This document shows, piece after piece, positions 15,093 to 28,400 of a DNA stretch of 64,000 nucleotides. Each line of letters opens with the position of its first letter. Within the stretch, counting starts at the first letter, position 1. Source of the stretch: Baylisascaris procyonis (Eukaryota; Nematoda; Chromadorea; Rhabditida; Ascarididae); assembly GCA_037389465.1 (NCBI GenBank), contig JAZARR010000179.1, positions 6,414,001 to 6,478,000 of the forward strand, read 5' to 3'. The notes beneath the pieces are model-generated. The model made no database searches and had not been told where the DNA came from. It saw only the letters and a program-made list of their open reading frames with translations. The position numbers and the translations under genes are program-made.

Positions 15093-16363
15093 CGAACGAT
15101 TAGAAACACGTGCATTTGAAAGATGCGTGTTTTGGTACGGCTGTCACGTCTTTAGGCTTTTGTCTGCACCCGGCTGAATAACACAAAGGCAGTTTGCTAG
15201 CGCTGTGGACAGCTTTTCTATCGTAGACTGTCATTTTCTCTGCAACAGCACATTCATATGCTCAAATATATGTTGCTTTTCGCTGAATTGCTTCGTTTAG
15301 TGAGCTGCTACATACTATTTTTCATGCTGTTGGTTGCCTAAGTAGTGATCACTGTAATATTTGGGTGGGGGAGGGGGAAGGTGGAATTGCTTTATCATGT
15401 GTTTGGTTAGCTTCCTTTTGAGCAATTGGGCAAAAGGTTTTTCTAATCTCTTTCATGAAATTTTCACTTTTTTCTTTCAGAATTTAGAATATAAGGTCCT
15501 TTCGTCTCTAGCAATGAATCCTTTTCCACATTTTCTGCATTTCTAACAATTTCGCCGATCCCATTTCACTAGTCCTACCCTTTAAGAAATGTTGGTGCCT
15601 CACTGATTGAATTAATTTGTGCAGTCAAGTTCTGGGTTGAATTAATTTGTGCAGTCAAGCTCTAGGTTGAATTAATTTGTGCAATCAAGTTCTAGGTTGA
15701 ATTAATTTGTGCAATCAAGTTCTAAGTTGAAATAATTTGTGCATTCAACCTCTAGGTTGAATTAATTTGTGCAGTCTAGTTCCTGACGGCTTGGCCGAAT
15801 TCTTCTTATAAGCCCTCCTTTTTATAGAATGCTGCGATTTTATTGGTTGCACTTGATTATGCACATAACCTCTGATTTCTTTTGGAACGGCTTTTTTATT
15901 ACCCGTAATAAGATGGTTTTTTTTCGTTAGCTTTTCTCCTTTCTCGTTTCCTTTATCGTTCTCTCTTCTAATCTTTTTATCATTTTATTACTCTAACAAT
16001 TGCAAGTTCTTATATTTCGTTGATCAGCAGATACTATAAAGCGATTGTTATGTGTCTCTGTCTCTAAAGGAAGTTTGCATAAAGTGTATGCTAACAATAT
16101 AAAATAGTGACGAGCTATCACCGGCGTTCATTTCATCTCATATTTACTCAATGTTTTTTGATATTGAGGTATTTTCAATCTTTTTTTTCAAAAACTTTCT
16201 TTATGAAGTATCTCTTATATATTGTTCATTCGTTGATGAGATTATCTATCATAATGCCATACGCAAATACTTCGTCGGTGTTGACATTCTCAACTATTAT
16301 GCGATAATCTTTTATATTTCTTACGATGTTGTTTATAATTATAGGAATTTGGTTGCCTCTACT

Positions 16364-16425
<62 letters not shown>

Positions 16426-19400
16426 GGAATATATTATTTCGAAATTTCAAAAATTATTGGAGTTGTGGAAAATTTTATTTTTATATGGAAAATATGAGTG
16501 ATCCATAAATTGAAGAAATAGGTGAGAGCATTGTAGAAATAAATCTGAGATGTTTTTTTCTCTGAAATAAGATTTAAAATTTTTCATCTGCTATCTATTT
16601 TCTCTCGTTTTTTTTGCTAAGTTTCTCTTCTGATCGAACTTTGTTCGATTGTTTAAGAATCTTTGGTTTAGTAAATTCAACTTACGTGCTTTAGCTTTTT
16701 GACTTTTTTTGAGTGGGGAAGGAAGCAGGGGGCGGTGATTAAATAATTGCTAGCATTTAAAACATTCTGCTTCTTTGTGAATATATTAGCGGCAATGATA
16801 TTGCCTAGATCGAATTTTTATAAAGAGTTAATTAAATTGCATCGTTTAATGAAAATTAATATATACAAAATGGAAAAAAAGAATGTTCGTCGATACGAGT
16901 CTTCGTTTGATAGCTTCTTGAGATCGAAGGATGGATTATCCTTACAACTACAATATTCACGAACGATTCGTAAGGGGAGTTGCTCTCAACGTCATATATC
17001 GCATTCTTCAAGTTGGTATTTGCGTACGTAATAATCGTTACGATTTGTTGATTATGATTGTTGTTTTGATGATATGTATGCAGTGTAATGCTACTTGTCG
17101 GCGCGGAATATGACCCACATTCTTTGTAACTTTATCGCTCGTTGGTACACTATCGCTGTAGTACATCACATCGGTGGCGATCTTGTCATTGCTTGGTGAC
17201 GAGCATTTAAAGGTGACTTAAGGTTGGCAAAGCAATGAGGACGTAACAATATGAGTGCAATCAACTATTTTCTTCATTGGTTATAATCATTGAAAGGCAG
17301 CTGATTGCCACAAATTCAGCCTTATCACAGAATCTTCATTTAAGGAGTCAAATGTAACTTCGATCAAATTCGAATAAGTTAGTAGGGCGGTAGTATGTTT
17401 CTTTTGAGGTTATTTGATGTTGAAAGAATTATATGTTTGAGATAATTGTTATTATACCGCCTCTTCACTAGATGCATAGATTTCTTTATATATTGTTATG
17501 TCGTTTGTTTTCAACTTTTAGAATCCTTACTATTCTCTCAAAAATGGGTTTGTCACGGTATATGCAAATATTTACGCACACTTATGTCTTTTCAAGGGAG
17601 GTCGATTGTGAGGGATATATCTTTGTATAGAATTGTGTTGTGAGTTAGTGAGGTCACTAATATTCATAACATCTATGAGGTCTTTATTCGTTGGGTAAAT
17701 TCGGTAGATTGTTGTAGGATAGCTTCGGTTATTTCAACTGAACCTGTCGACTGTTGTATTTCTGAAGATTATATTGTGTTAATGTTATATTTTAATATTG
17801 TTTATAAAGTTAAGGGTATTTTTGTATATTTATAATTGTGCAGATTCTATAGGTAATTCGAAATTCTTTGATCAGCAAAATTATCTATTTTGCTGCCCGT
17901 TTTGAGAAACTCCATGATTATTTTCTATGACACATCATGAAATCTAAGTGAACATTTGTAAAATTTCCTATTTAAAAGATTGTTGAATGATTTTTTTTAT
18001 TTATTGCTATTTATTGAATGTCTGTACCGTTTAGTGTTGTGCATTCAATCATTGCTCTGAATCATATCGATCTCTCGACAATATTTAAATCATTGAACAT
18101 TGAGTGTTTTATATGATTTCGTTGCTTGTTGCTTCTACTGCCGCTCTAGATGATTCTGAAAGGATTCTCAAAGTCCTACTTAATCGTTCATTTCATTTTA
18201 TTTAGTCAGCATTATTTCAACTCTTCTAATTTTTAATATAGTATGTAGTAAATTTTTATAGTATGTAAATTAGTATAGTATTTTTATAGTATATTTTTAT
18301 AGTGTAAATTAGTATAGTATAAAATTAGTATAAAAAAAATTTATAGTATAAATTAGTATAGTTTAGACAGCATTATTTCAGTTTAATATAATATAGTATA
18401 TTATAGTATATAAACTTTAATATAGTATAGTATATAGTATATTGTATATAGTATATAAATTTTTAATATAGTATGTAGCATATATATATTTATTTTAAAA
18501 TATAGTATATAGTAATCTTACCCAAGCAAGCAATATGTAATGAAGAGAGTCGATTTTGTTTTTAACTTCAAAGGTTTTTGTTGACGTTTGGGAGCAAATT
18601 GCTCTCAAACCATTCGCGAAGGAAACAGGGATCTCTACTTGATCTGTCAAACAGCATAGAAAGCCATTTCCATTGACTTTCACATTATAGAACCTATGTG
18701 CACCGAACATCACGCTGGCATAAATATTAGTCTAGTCGTCATTCATCTGCTATAAAATTCTAAATTATCATAGCGAATATAAAATATTGTCTTTGTTTAT
18801 GCCACTGAAATAGATGATTGATGTAGATCTGAAGTGAATGGACTTGGCTATTTTTCATCTCTGAATATCGGTGTTTAAATTGAAGCGTAATTTTGAACAG
18901 ATGCAGAGGTCAGTTTTTGCATTGGGATTCCATTGATCAGCCTCCATAACCTTTACCCTATTCTTTTGATTCGTTTTAGGGTTACGCAGATTTTCTCAAC
19001 AATCGTTGCTTCTTTTTGCGAAATACGAGATACCCTCATGGGCATCAAACCAATGAGATGTGATGTCATTTCGATTTCATTACTGGGGTGATTTTAGAAG
19101 CACCAAGAGTATCATCAGAATCCCCAGATGATTCTTTCGGCAAGCATCTGTTGAAGTTGACGCTGTCCAAAATTAAAGCTTTCTAGTCCAACTGGGGGTA
19201 TCGTAGGTTGAAGCGTAACCCAAGGTGCAACAATTTTTTCGCTCATTCAACGTGAGATTATATTATGCGATAATCTTTAGCTCATTAAGTGTCATCGACA
19301 AATCGACCCAGTCCTCTTTAATCCTATTATATGAGATATATTTTTTATGCGAATTTTTGCATATCATTTGTCTTTTGAATGAAGTTTTGCTGCTTTATGC

Positions 19401-22400
19401 AATTATAGTCTATCTTAATTGTTATTAGATTTATTCCATTGTCTTCATTGGTTGATGTTGCATTTCATAGACTCTATACTTTAGATTGTTTAATGTAAAC
19501 GATAAAATTTAGGCGCGAACAATTTTAGCTACCGATATTGTTTTACTGAAGCTAGTCAATAAGTTATATGATTGTTTTTTTCGTTGTTATACTAACAAAA
19601 AAGCGAATTTTTAAAATTTTATCATTTTATTTACTCATTTATTTACTTTTTCTTTGCTTCTTATGAAGTACTGCTTTGGTATCCTTAGTGATTTTGATCT
19701 CTTCTCGATTACATATCCATTCTCCGTTATTGACATCATTGTTCGATTAGGGTGAAGTTTTCCATCTTTAATGGTTTTTATTCGTTGTTAACTATAAGAC
19801 GCCGATACTCACTATGGACGTAACTAATGCTCATAAATATAGTCGTTTATGCAATGTTTTGGCGTAATGCAACCATCAAATTAATGTTTAACGCAACTAG
19901 AGCAACAATAAGCAATCGAAATGATATAATAGAGGTAGAAAATAAAGGCGAAACTTGTCGACATATGTCTTAAGATTGCAATTGTATCAGCAGTATGCTA
20001 GTGAAAGAGAAACAAGCATTGGTCGCAGTAATTGTAAGGGTACTGGGTTCCGTTTTGCCCTCGCTACCCGTGATTTGTTCCCGAAGGATTCGCAAATTCC
20101 TTCCCTTTCGAGGTTTGACCAGATGCTGTGTAATCTGGGAAAAGGACGGGAAATTAGGTTTTTTTTTAAAATAAGCCTTAATAAGACCGATAGTAGTGAG
20201 AAGGAGGGGATAACACGATGGAGGGGGGAGAGGGGGGACGTCGCTCCGACAGCACCGTGCTACGTGCCAACGAGCATCAGAAACCCTCAGGCCTGAGACA
20301 TTTCGCGGGCGAAGTGCGCACCGCTGCGCTCCAAACCAACTAACGCAAGGACGGCAGCACATGCGTAGAACTAGAAGCACACTGATATCCAGTGATCAAA
20401 TACACTATCGTTTTATAGCTGTGTCCTTTGCCTGAAGGAATTTCATTTGTATAGAATTTGCTCTACCCTGTAATCGTTTCTTTGCTCTGCCCAAAAGTAG
20501 TTGATTTGCGATTTTTTGATCACCCCTTCAATAATGGTTAATGGTTGTTGATGCGTTGAAAGTACTGAATTTGATCTCCTCTTTATTTCTTCTTATTGCT
20601 AATTGTTGTCCCTTGTATTTGCGATTTGATCATCTTCGAGTGGATCAAATTGCTAAGAGATCACAACAACTGTATAGATGTATTGACTTGCAGGCATCTT
20701 CTAATCGGCCAATGTCTGTGTTATGCACTCGTTATATAGTGTTGATTGCTAGTTGATTGCTCTAGTGTGCGGTTATGTTTAGTGACAACCGCAGTTGCGC
20801 TGACTTCATTATCGTTGGTGTAATAGTGGTGTGATGCTGTTGAATATGTCGTTTTAACTCTCATAGAAGGGGATTCTTTTCATTGCTTATGGTGTTTAGA
20901 TAGGCGAGTAGTCTACTTGTATAGCACATCTATATCTCAGGCTTGCATTTCTCTTTATTATCGAAAGAAGTGAAAAATTTCACGCTGTTATTATTGAATT
21001 TCTCAATTATTTTTTAAATGTCTATTCGAAATTGATGAGTCAATTTAAAAATCGGTATGAGCCGGTATTTTATTTTACAATTGCTAGAGTTTACAATTCT
21101 TTACAATTCCATCTTTAGCAGTTCTCAAGCTGAAACTGCTAAGCAATAACCTAGACGCTATACCTAAACGCTGTTGCGTTATCATTGTAATATCGAGAAT
21201 CGATATTACAATTGAAGGTTTGCTTTGACAGTTGAAGGTTTCAAAAAAAAAAAAAAAAAAAATCCCATCTTTGTGAATTTATACTTGCATAGATAATTAA
21301 TGGCGATAGAATACCGTTGCATATTTGTATCAATTAGACTTATAGTTTCAAATTCGATAGCAATGAAAGTAAAAATTTCATTGAAAATAACTATTTTTTT
21401 ATTGCAAAGGATTCATTTATGTTTTGATTTATGAATTTGTAAAGCAATAATAAGAGGCAAGTTGTAATAAAATGCGTAAAAAAAATTATTGATATTTCGC
21501 CTACCTATTAGTTTAAAAAAAAAGAAAACCAACCTTTAAGGTATGTGGAAGTGATTCACTTAATGAATGAAATCATAAAAATGTCAATTTTGTTTGTTCA
21601 GTTTGGCAGGTTTTTTTTTTTTTTCATTTGTTTGGATGATATCATCGTAGTGTTATTATTGCCAATATTAGTTTCGCTAATTTAACTAATCATGAGCAGT
21701 TAGGTAAATTTATTTATTTATTTATTTATTTGTTTATTTATTCACTTACTTGTTGACTTATTTATTTGTTTATTTATTCGTTTATTTATTTTTATTTATT
21801 TATCTCATGTTGGAAAACACACAAAAGTTGATGACTATGAAGAATAAGAGCGAGCAAAACATTCGCAAAGCTACAATTTAGTCGAATAGAAATTTAATAT
21901 TTAAGAGCAGCAATAGTTTATAGGTCGAAACGACGATTCAGCCACAGTTTAAACAAAAAACTTATACTTTAAAATTCATAGATTAAGGTATCTGGATGTG
22001 GTACAGACCTTCTGTCATTACGCTCATTCTTGTCACCTTATTCGTCTTTTAGCCATTTTTTGTGCAACATTGAAAATGCATATAAAAGTACACGATTGTT
22101 CATATCAGTCTATGTTTATAATTTATGATTTGTTACTTGCTTCAAAGTTGATGTCCCACTTTGTGTATACTATCTTTAGGCTTCTTGTTTATATTCATTT
22201 GCCTCTTTTTTTTCTAAATTCTTCCCCAAAAAGACCACTATGAAACTGTGCCAAAAATGTTGTTAATATCAGTTTGTCGTATTGTCCCGAAGCATGGGCA
22301 ATATTTGAACCGATACAATTGTAACCTGTCACGTATACACTTGAGCACAATTTGTTCGTTTTTCTTTGGTTTATTTCATGTGCTTTTGAAGGAATTATCG

Positions 22401-25400
22401 GTAATTATAGACCATTAAAAGATTATTTAAGTTTTGTAAGGCATGTTTTCGTTGCAGAACCGGTCGAATGTAAGTAGATTAGAATTGTGGCTAAGTATTC
22501 TGTATGAGTCTTGCGATAATTGTGACAAAAATAGCGTGAAAAAGCACATTTCGTTGTACTTTTTTAAAAATTTTCGATAGTTTGCTTCTATTTGCATGTC
22601 ATTGCCAGTTTTTATGACACTTATTTGCACTTATTTGCTTGAATTCTACCTCACTTATGTTTAACATTTCATTTTTATTTTACTTTGTCGATAAAGAAAT
22701 GTCTCAGTTCATTAGAATATTAGAGCTACAAACATTTTACACGAGTAGAAAGTCGAACCTATGACCTTCCACTTTCTGGGTAAATGCTATAACCTCACCG
22801 AGACAAGTTTGGCTTGCAATTTGTCACTTGTTTGCGCTTTTTTCGGCTTAGAGCTGTGTGATGCTAATCAGTGGATTTCTTGGTGATAACTAAACGCACC
22901 TTAGAAACTTGGCTTATTTGCATATTTTTTAAAATGCCGCCAATTGTCAAATGATTTCTTGAGTTTAACTTCTAATGATTGCGCTATAAAAGTGGTCACG
23001 GATCAAGAGGGGTCGTCATAGTATTTCTTATTGACCGAATGATGTAAAATGCAATTCGATCGATCAAAAAATGTGTGCAAATTTTTTTGGAAATTTTAAA
23101 TGCAAATTTTTCTTATTCATCCAATTTGAACTTTGATAAAAGAGATCATATTATATCGGCTGAATTTTCTTAACTCTAGATTCATTGGTTGACTAGGTGA
23201 ATCCATAAACAATTGGAATATGAGAAATGTTTGAATTACGATCAGATCTCAAAAATGAGTTTCAAAATATAAAAATACCAGAAATGTGTTGCTTTGAAGT
23301 AGGAATTCTTAGTGGAGTTCTCTCAAATGTATTGAAATAAAAAATTGTATTTCTTTAAAAAACTAAGAATTTAAATGTTTTTACGTAATTTGCTGTGTAA
23401 TTGAAAGAGTTTTTTTACGTAACGGAACCCATTCCTCAAAGAAACTAGCCATTCGAGCTCATTGAATGTATTCACATTCAGATGATATGAATGTTTTTTT
23501 TACAGTTTTCTTGCTTATATGGCGATTTATGGGCATTATCCCACTACTGCTATGTTTTACTGCAGCATACTGAGATGTCTGTGATGCCCATATTGTTGTT
23601 GCCGTTGAAAAAATCCTCTTGCATGTTTCATCCATTATTTCTTTTAGTGGTATAGGTAATATGATTGCAATCGTTGTTAACTATGAAAGCGCTCACTCAA
23701 ATATCGCTTTTTTTTTCACTTTTGTCTCATTTCTTAACAATCGTTCATGTTGCAGGACATTCGAATTGAAGCGTACCGCAACTGAGGTAGTGCGAAGATC
23801 GAATAGTGGTCTTCTAAGCCTCCAAGATTCATCGTTTGATATCGCTTCAGCAGCCAACGGTATCTTTTGAAATTATTCAATACCCAGTAGTACAATACAT
23901 TATGATTATTAAGATAAGTGAAGAATTAGTGACAGACAGCTGTCTACAATAAATCTCTCCTTTTTAACACAGCAATTTATTGGTCGTAACAAGCAAGCTA
24001 GCGTTTAATTTCGTTCCTAGAGGAGCAACGCATATGTCCGTTGGTTTATTATTATTATTATAGAACAGAGAAATCTTGACATTATTCAGCGCTGGTTCAT
24101 AATAAGCTATAGAAAGTTCAATGACGAACACAATAGTTCTATGCGATCACTTTTCATCGATCATTTGGCCATTTGCGCCAGTTTTGAAAATCATTTTCGG
24201 TTTGCTTATGTGCTTCGTTTGCTGTTCACAATTGAAAACGTTTTTTTTTTCTCATTTGCTTATATTAGCGCAATGTCTATTTCCTATTTTATTTGAATTG
24301 TGAAGTTTTTTTCTGCTCAGGGAGAGTCGTTATTGGGTTTGCTTTGGTGGCTCTCAACGTTTATCAGACGGCGCTAAAATTTCTCTCCCCCCCCCCTCCT
24401 CCCTCAGCCCCACTGAATTACTGCCATATTTTTGACTATTCTTCTCGTAGACTTCTCGGACGGCGAATCAGTGAGTGGCAATCAACCTAAGAGTGAAGCA
24501 TCGTTGGCCAGGGTGGGAACTTGCAATACCTATACGACAAGTCGCTCAATGTCGAATCTTCGACCTGCACCATCTGCGGTACCTCCAATGGCAGGATCAC
24601 CAAGAAGACCAAGGAAGAAATGGGATATGAGTGGAGGTATGCTATTTGTTTACCTGCAGAGTACAAATGCACATTCGAAAATCAGTGTTTTGGGATGGAA
24701 TGAGGTGCTGTAACTATCTGAATGGATGGCCGCACTTCAGCGGATGATCGCCTAGTAGTTGTCAAGAAAGAGCGTTGTTCATTCGCATTATTTGTAGCGT
24801 CGATGTAAAACTTCGGTATTAATATCGTTGGCTTTGTGATGTGCATTAATTACTTAGAGGCGTTAAACAATAGAGCAACTAAAATATAAGCATTATCTCT
24901 TCATTTCTTTTTTTCTGAACCGTTCAGCATTTATGGTCGAGAAACGTGCAATATGGCGATCCTTATCAAAATCCATTTTTATATTGGAGGCGAAGTTCAC
25001 TACTAACTCCTTTAATGACGAACTGTGAAAGGAGGTCGATGGATTGTTTTCAGTTTCTATGCAAAAGTCGGGAGCAGCGTTTTCCATTTTTATGCAAAAA
25101 CCGGAAGGCGCGTTTACCTTTTCATGCAAAAATCGGGTGGCGCGTTTTCCCTTTCAATGCAAAAATCGGATGGGGTTTTCCTTTTTCCATCCCGATTTTT
25201 GCGTAGAAAGGGAAAACGCGCCACCCGATTCTTGCATTGACAAGGAAACGCGCTCTCCGAATTTTTGCATGAAAAGGTAAACGCGCCTTCGGACTTTTGC
25301 ATGAAAAGGGAAACGCGACTCATATTTGTGCAAAAATCGAGAGGCGAATTTGGTCTTTCTATGCAAAACCGGGAGGCGCGTTTTGCCTTTCTATGCAAAA

Positions 25401-28400
25401 ATCGGAAGGCGCGTTTCCCTTCTTATGCAAAAATCGCGTGGCGCGTTTTCCTTTTCAATGCAAAAATCGCGTGGCGCGTTATGCTTTTTATGCAAAAATC
25501 TGGAGGCGCGTTTCCAATTTCAATGTATAATTCGGAAGGCGCGTTATCCTTTTTATGCAAAAATCGGGAGGCGCGTTTTCCATTTCAATGCAAAAATCGG
25601 ATGGGGTTTTCCTTTTTCCATCCCGATTTTTGCATAGAAAGGGAAAACGCGCCACCCGATTCTTGCATTGAAAGGGAAACGCGCTACCCGATTTTTGCAT
25701 AAAAAGGAAGACGCTCCTCCCAATTTTTGCATTGAAGTTGAAAATGCGCCTCCCGATCTTTCCGTTGAAGGGGAAAACGCACCTCCGGATTTTTGCATAA
25801 AAAGGGAAATTCGATTTCCCATTTTTCCATGAGAAGGGAAACGCGATTTCCGATTTTTGCATGGAAAGGTAAACGCGTCTCCCAATTTTGCATAGAAAAA
25901 CCAAAATCGCCTCTCGATTTTTGCACAAATATGAGTCGCGTTTCCCTTTTCATGCAGAAGTCCGAAGGCGCGTTTCCCTTTATATGCAAAAATTCGGAGA
26001 TCGCGTTATCCTTTTTATGCAAAAATCCGGAGGCGCGTTTTGCCTTTCAATGCAAAAATCGGATGGGGTTTTCCTTTTTCCACCCCGATTCTTGCATTGA
26101 AAGGGAAACGCGCCACCCGATTTTTGCATAAAGAGGGAAAAGCGCCTTCCGATTTTTGCATAGAAAAGGAAAACACGCTTTCCGATTTTTGCATAAAAAG
26201 GGAAAACGCTCCTCCCAATTTTTGCATAGAAAGGGAAAACCGCCTTCGATTTTTGCATAGAAAGGGAACACGCGCCTCCCAGTTTTTGCATTTAAAGGGA
26301 AAATGCGCCTCCCGATTTTTGCATAAAAAGGATAACGCGCCTTCCGATTTTCTCATTGAAAAGGTGAACGCGCCGCCCGATTTTTGCTTGGAAGGGGGAA
26401 CGCGCTCTCCGAATTTTTGCATGAAAAGGTAAACGAGCCTTCGGACTTTTGCATGAAAGGGGAAACGCGACTCATATTTGTGGAACAATCGAGAGGCGAG
26501 TTTGGTCTTTCTATGCAAAATCGGAAGGCGCGTTTCCCTTTTTATGCAAAAATCGCGTGGCGCGTTTTCCTTTTCAATGCAAAAATCGCGCGGCGCGTTA
26601 TCCTTTTTATGCAAAAATCGGGAGGCGCGTTTTCCCTTTCAATGCAAAAATCGGGTGGGGTTTTCCTTTTTCCTTCCCGATTTTTGCGTAGAAAGGGAAA
26701 ACGCTCCAACCGATTCTTGCATTGAAAAGAAAACGCGCCACCCGATTTTTGCATAAAAAGGGAAAAGCGCCTTCGGATTTTCGCATTGAAAGGGTGAACG
26801 CGCCACCCGATTTTTGCTTTAAAGGGGAAACGCGCTCTCCGAATTTTTGCATGAAAAGGGAAACGCGACTCATATTTGTGCAAAAATCGAGAAGCGAGTT
26901 TTGTCTTTCTATGCAAAAATCGGAAGACGCGTTTCCCTTTTTATGCAGAATACGCGTGGCGCGTTATCCTTTTCAATGCAAAAATCGCGTGGCGCGTTAT
27001 GCTTTTTATGCAAAAACCTGGAGGCGCGTTTCCAATTTCAATGCAAAAATCGGGTGGGGTTTTCCTTTTTATGCAAAAATCGGGAGGCGCGTTTTCCCTT
27101 TCAATGCAAAAATCGGGTGGGGTTTTCCTTTTTCCTTCCCGATTTTTGCGTAGAAAGGGAAAACGCTCCACCCGATTCTTGCATTGAAAAGAAAACGCGC
27201 CACCCGATTTTTGCATAAAAAGGATAACGCGCCTTCCGATTTTCGCATTGAAAAGGTGAACGCGCCGCCCGATTTTTGCTCGGAAGGGGAAACGCGCTCT
27301 CCGAATTTTTGCATGAAAAGGTAAACGCGCCTCATATTTGTGCAAAAATCGAGAGGCGAGTTTTGTCTTTCTATGCAAAACCGGGAGGCGCGTTTTCCTT
27401 TTCAATGCAAAAATCGCGTGGCGCGTTATGCTTTTTATGCAAAAACCTGGAGGCGCGTTTCCAATCTCAACGTATAATTCGGAAGGCGCGTTATCCTTTT
27501 TATGCAAAAATCCGGAGGCGCGTTTTCCCTTTCAATGCAAAAATCGGGTGGGGTTTTCCTTTTTCCTTCCCGATTCTTGCATAAAAAGGGAAAAGCGCCT
27601 TCCGATTTTCGCATTGAAAGGGTGAACGCGCCAGCCGATTTTTGCATAAAAAGGATAACGCGCCTTCCGATTTTCGCATTGAAAGGGTGAACGCGAAAGC
27701 CGATTTTTGCTTTAAAGGGGAAACGCGCTCCCCGAATTTTTGCATGAAAACGTAAACGCGCCTTCGGACTTTTGCATGAGAAGGGAAACGTGACTCATAT
27801 TTGTGCAAAAATCGAGAAGCGAGTTTTGTCTTTCTATACAAAGATCGGAGGACGCGTTTCCCTTTTTATGCAAAATACGCGTGGCGCGTTATCCTTTTCA
27901 ATGCAGAAATCGCGTGGCGCGTTATGTTTTTTATGCAAAAACCTGGAGGCGCGTTTCCAATTTCAATGCAAAAATCGGGTGGGGTTTTCCTTTTTATGAA
28001 AAAATCGGGAGGCGCGTTTTCCCTTTCAATGCAAAAACCTGGTGGGGTTTTCCTTTTTCCTTCCCGATTTTTGCGTAGAAAGGGAAAACGCTCCACCCGA
28101 TTTTTGCATAAAAAGGTAAAAGCGCCTTCCGATTTTTGCATAAAAATGATAACGCGCCTTCCGATTTTCGCATTGAAAAGGTGAACGCGCCGCCCGATTT
28201 TTGCTTGGAAGGGGAAACGCGCTCTCCGAATTTTTGCATGAAAAGGTAAACGCGCCTCATATTTGTGCAAAAATCGAGAGGCGAGTTTTGTCTTTCTATG
28301 CAAAACCGGGAGGCGCGTTTTGTCTTTCTATACAAAAGTCGGAAGGCGCGTTTTCCTTTTCAATGCAAAAATCGCGTGGCGCGTTATGCTTTTTATGCAA

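Larger units (their letters stand above)
15093..23755 (+). other. Large intron of the long isoform / 3' region of the short isoform
   Basis: 8.7 kb with no convincing gene. It holds a 30-bp minisatellite (15606-15782), a long (TA)n (16367-16423), an AT-rich TATAGTAT stretch (18228-18510), a GC-rich patch (20160-20380), an A-run (21242-21260), a TTTA-type run (21708-21803) and a tRNA-like stretch (22735-22805). The 3' UTR of the short isoform should begin at 15093. Confidence 0.6.

Noticed and set aside
16151..16501. Frames of 60-116 codons rich in Tyr-Ile over the TA repeat
   Set aside because: They are the translation of the (TA)n microsatellite at 16367-16423.
22735..22805. Functional tRNA gene on the minus strand
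   Set aside because: Position 33 is C, the T-arm does not pair and the acceptor stem is not evident; kept only as tRNA-like.
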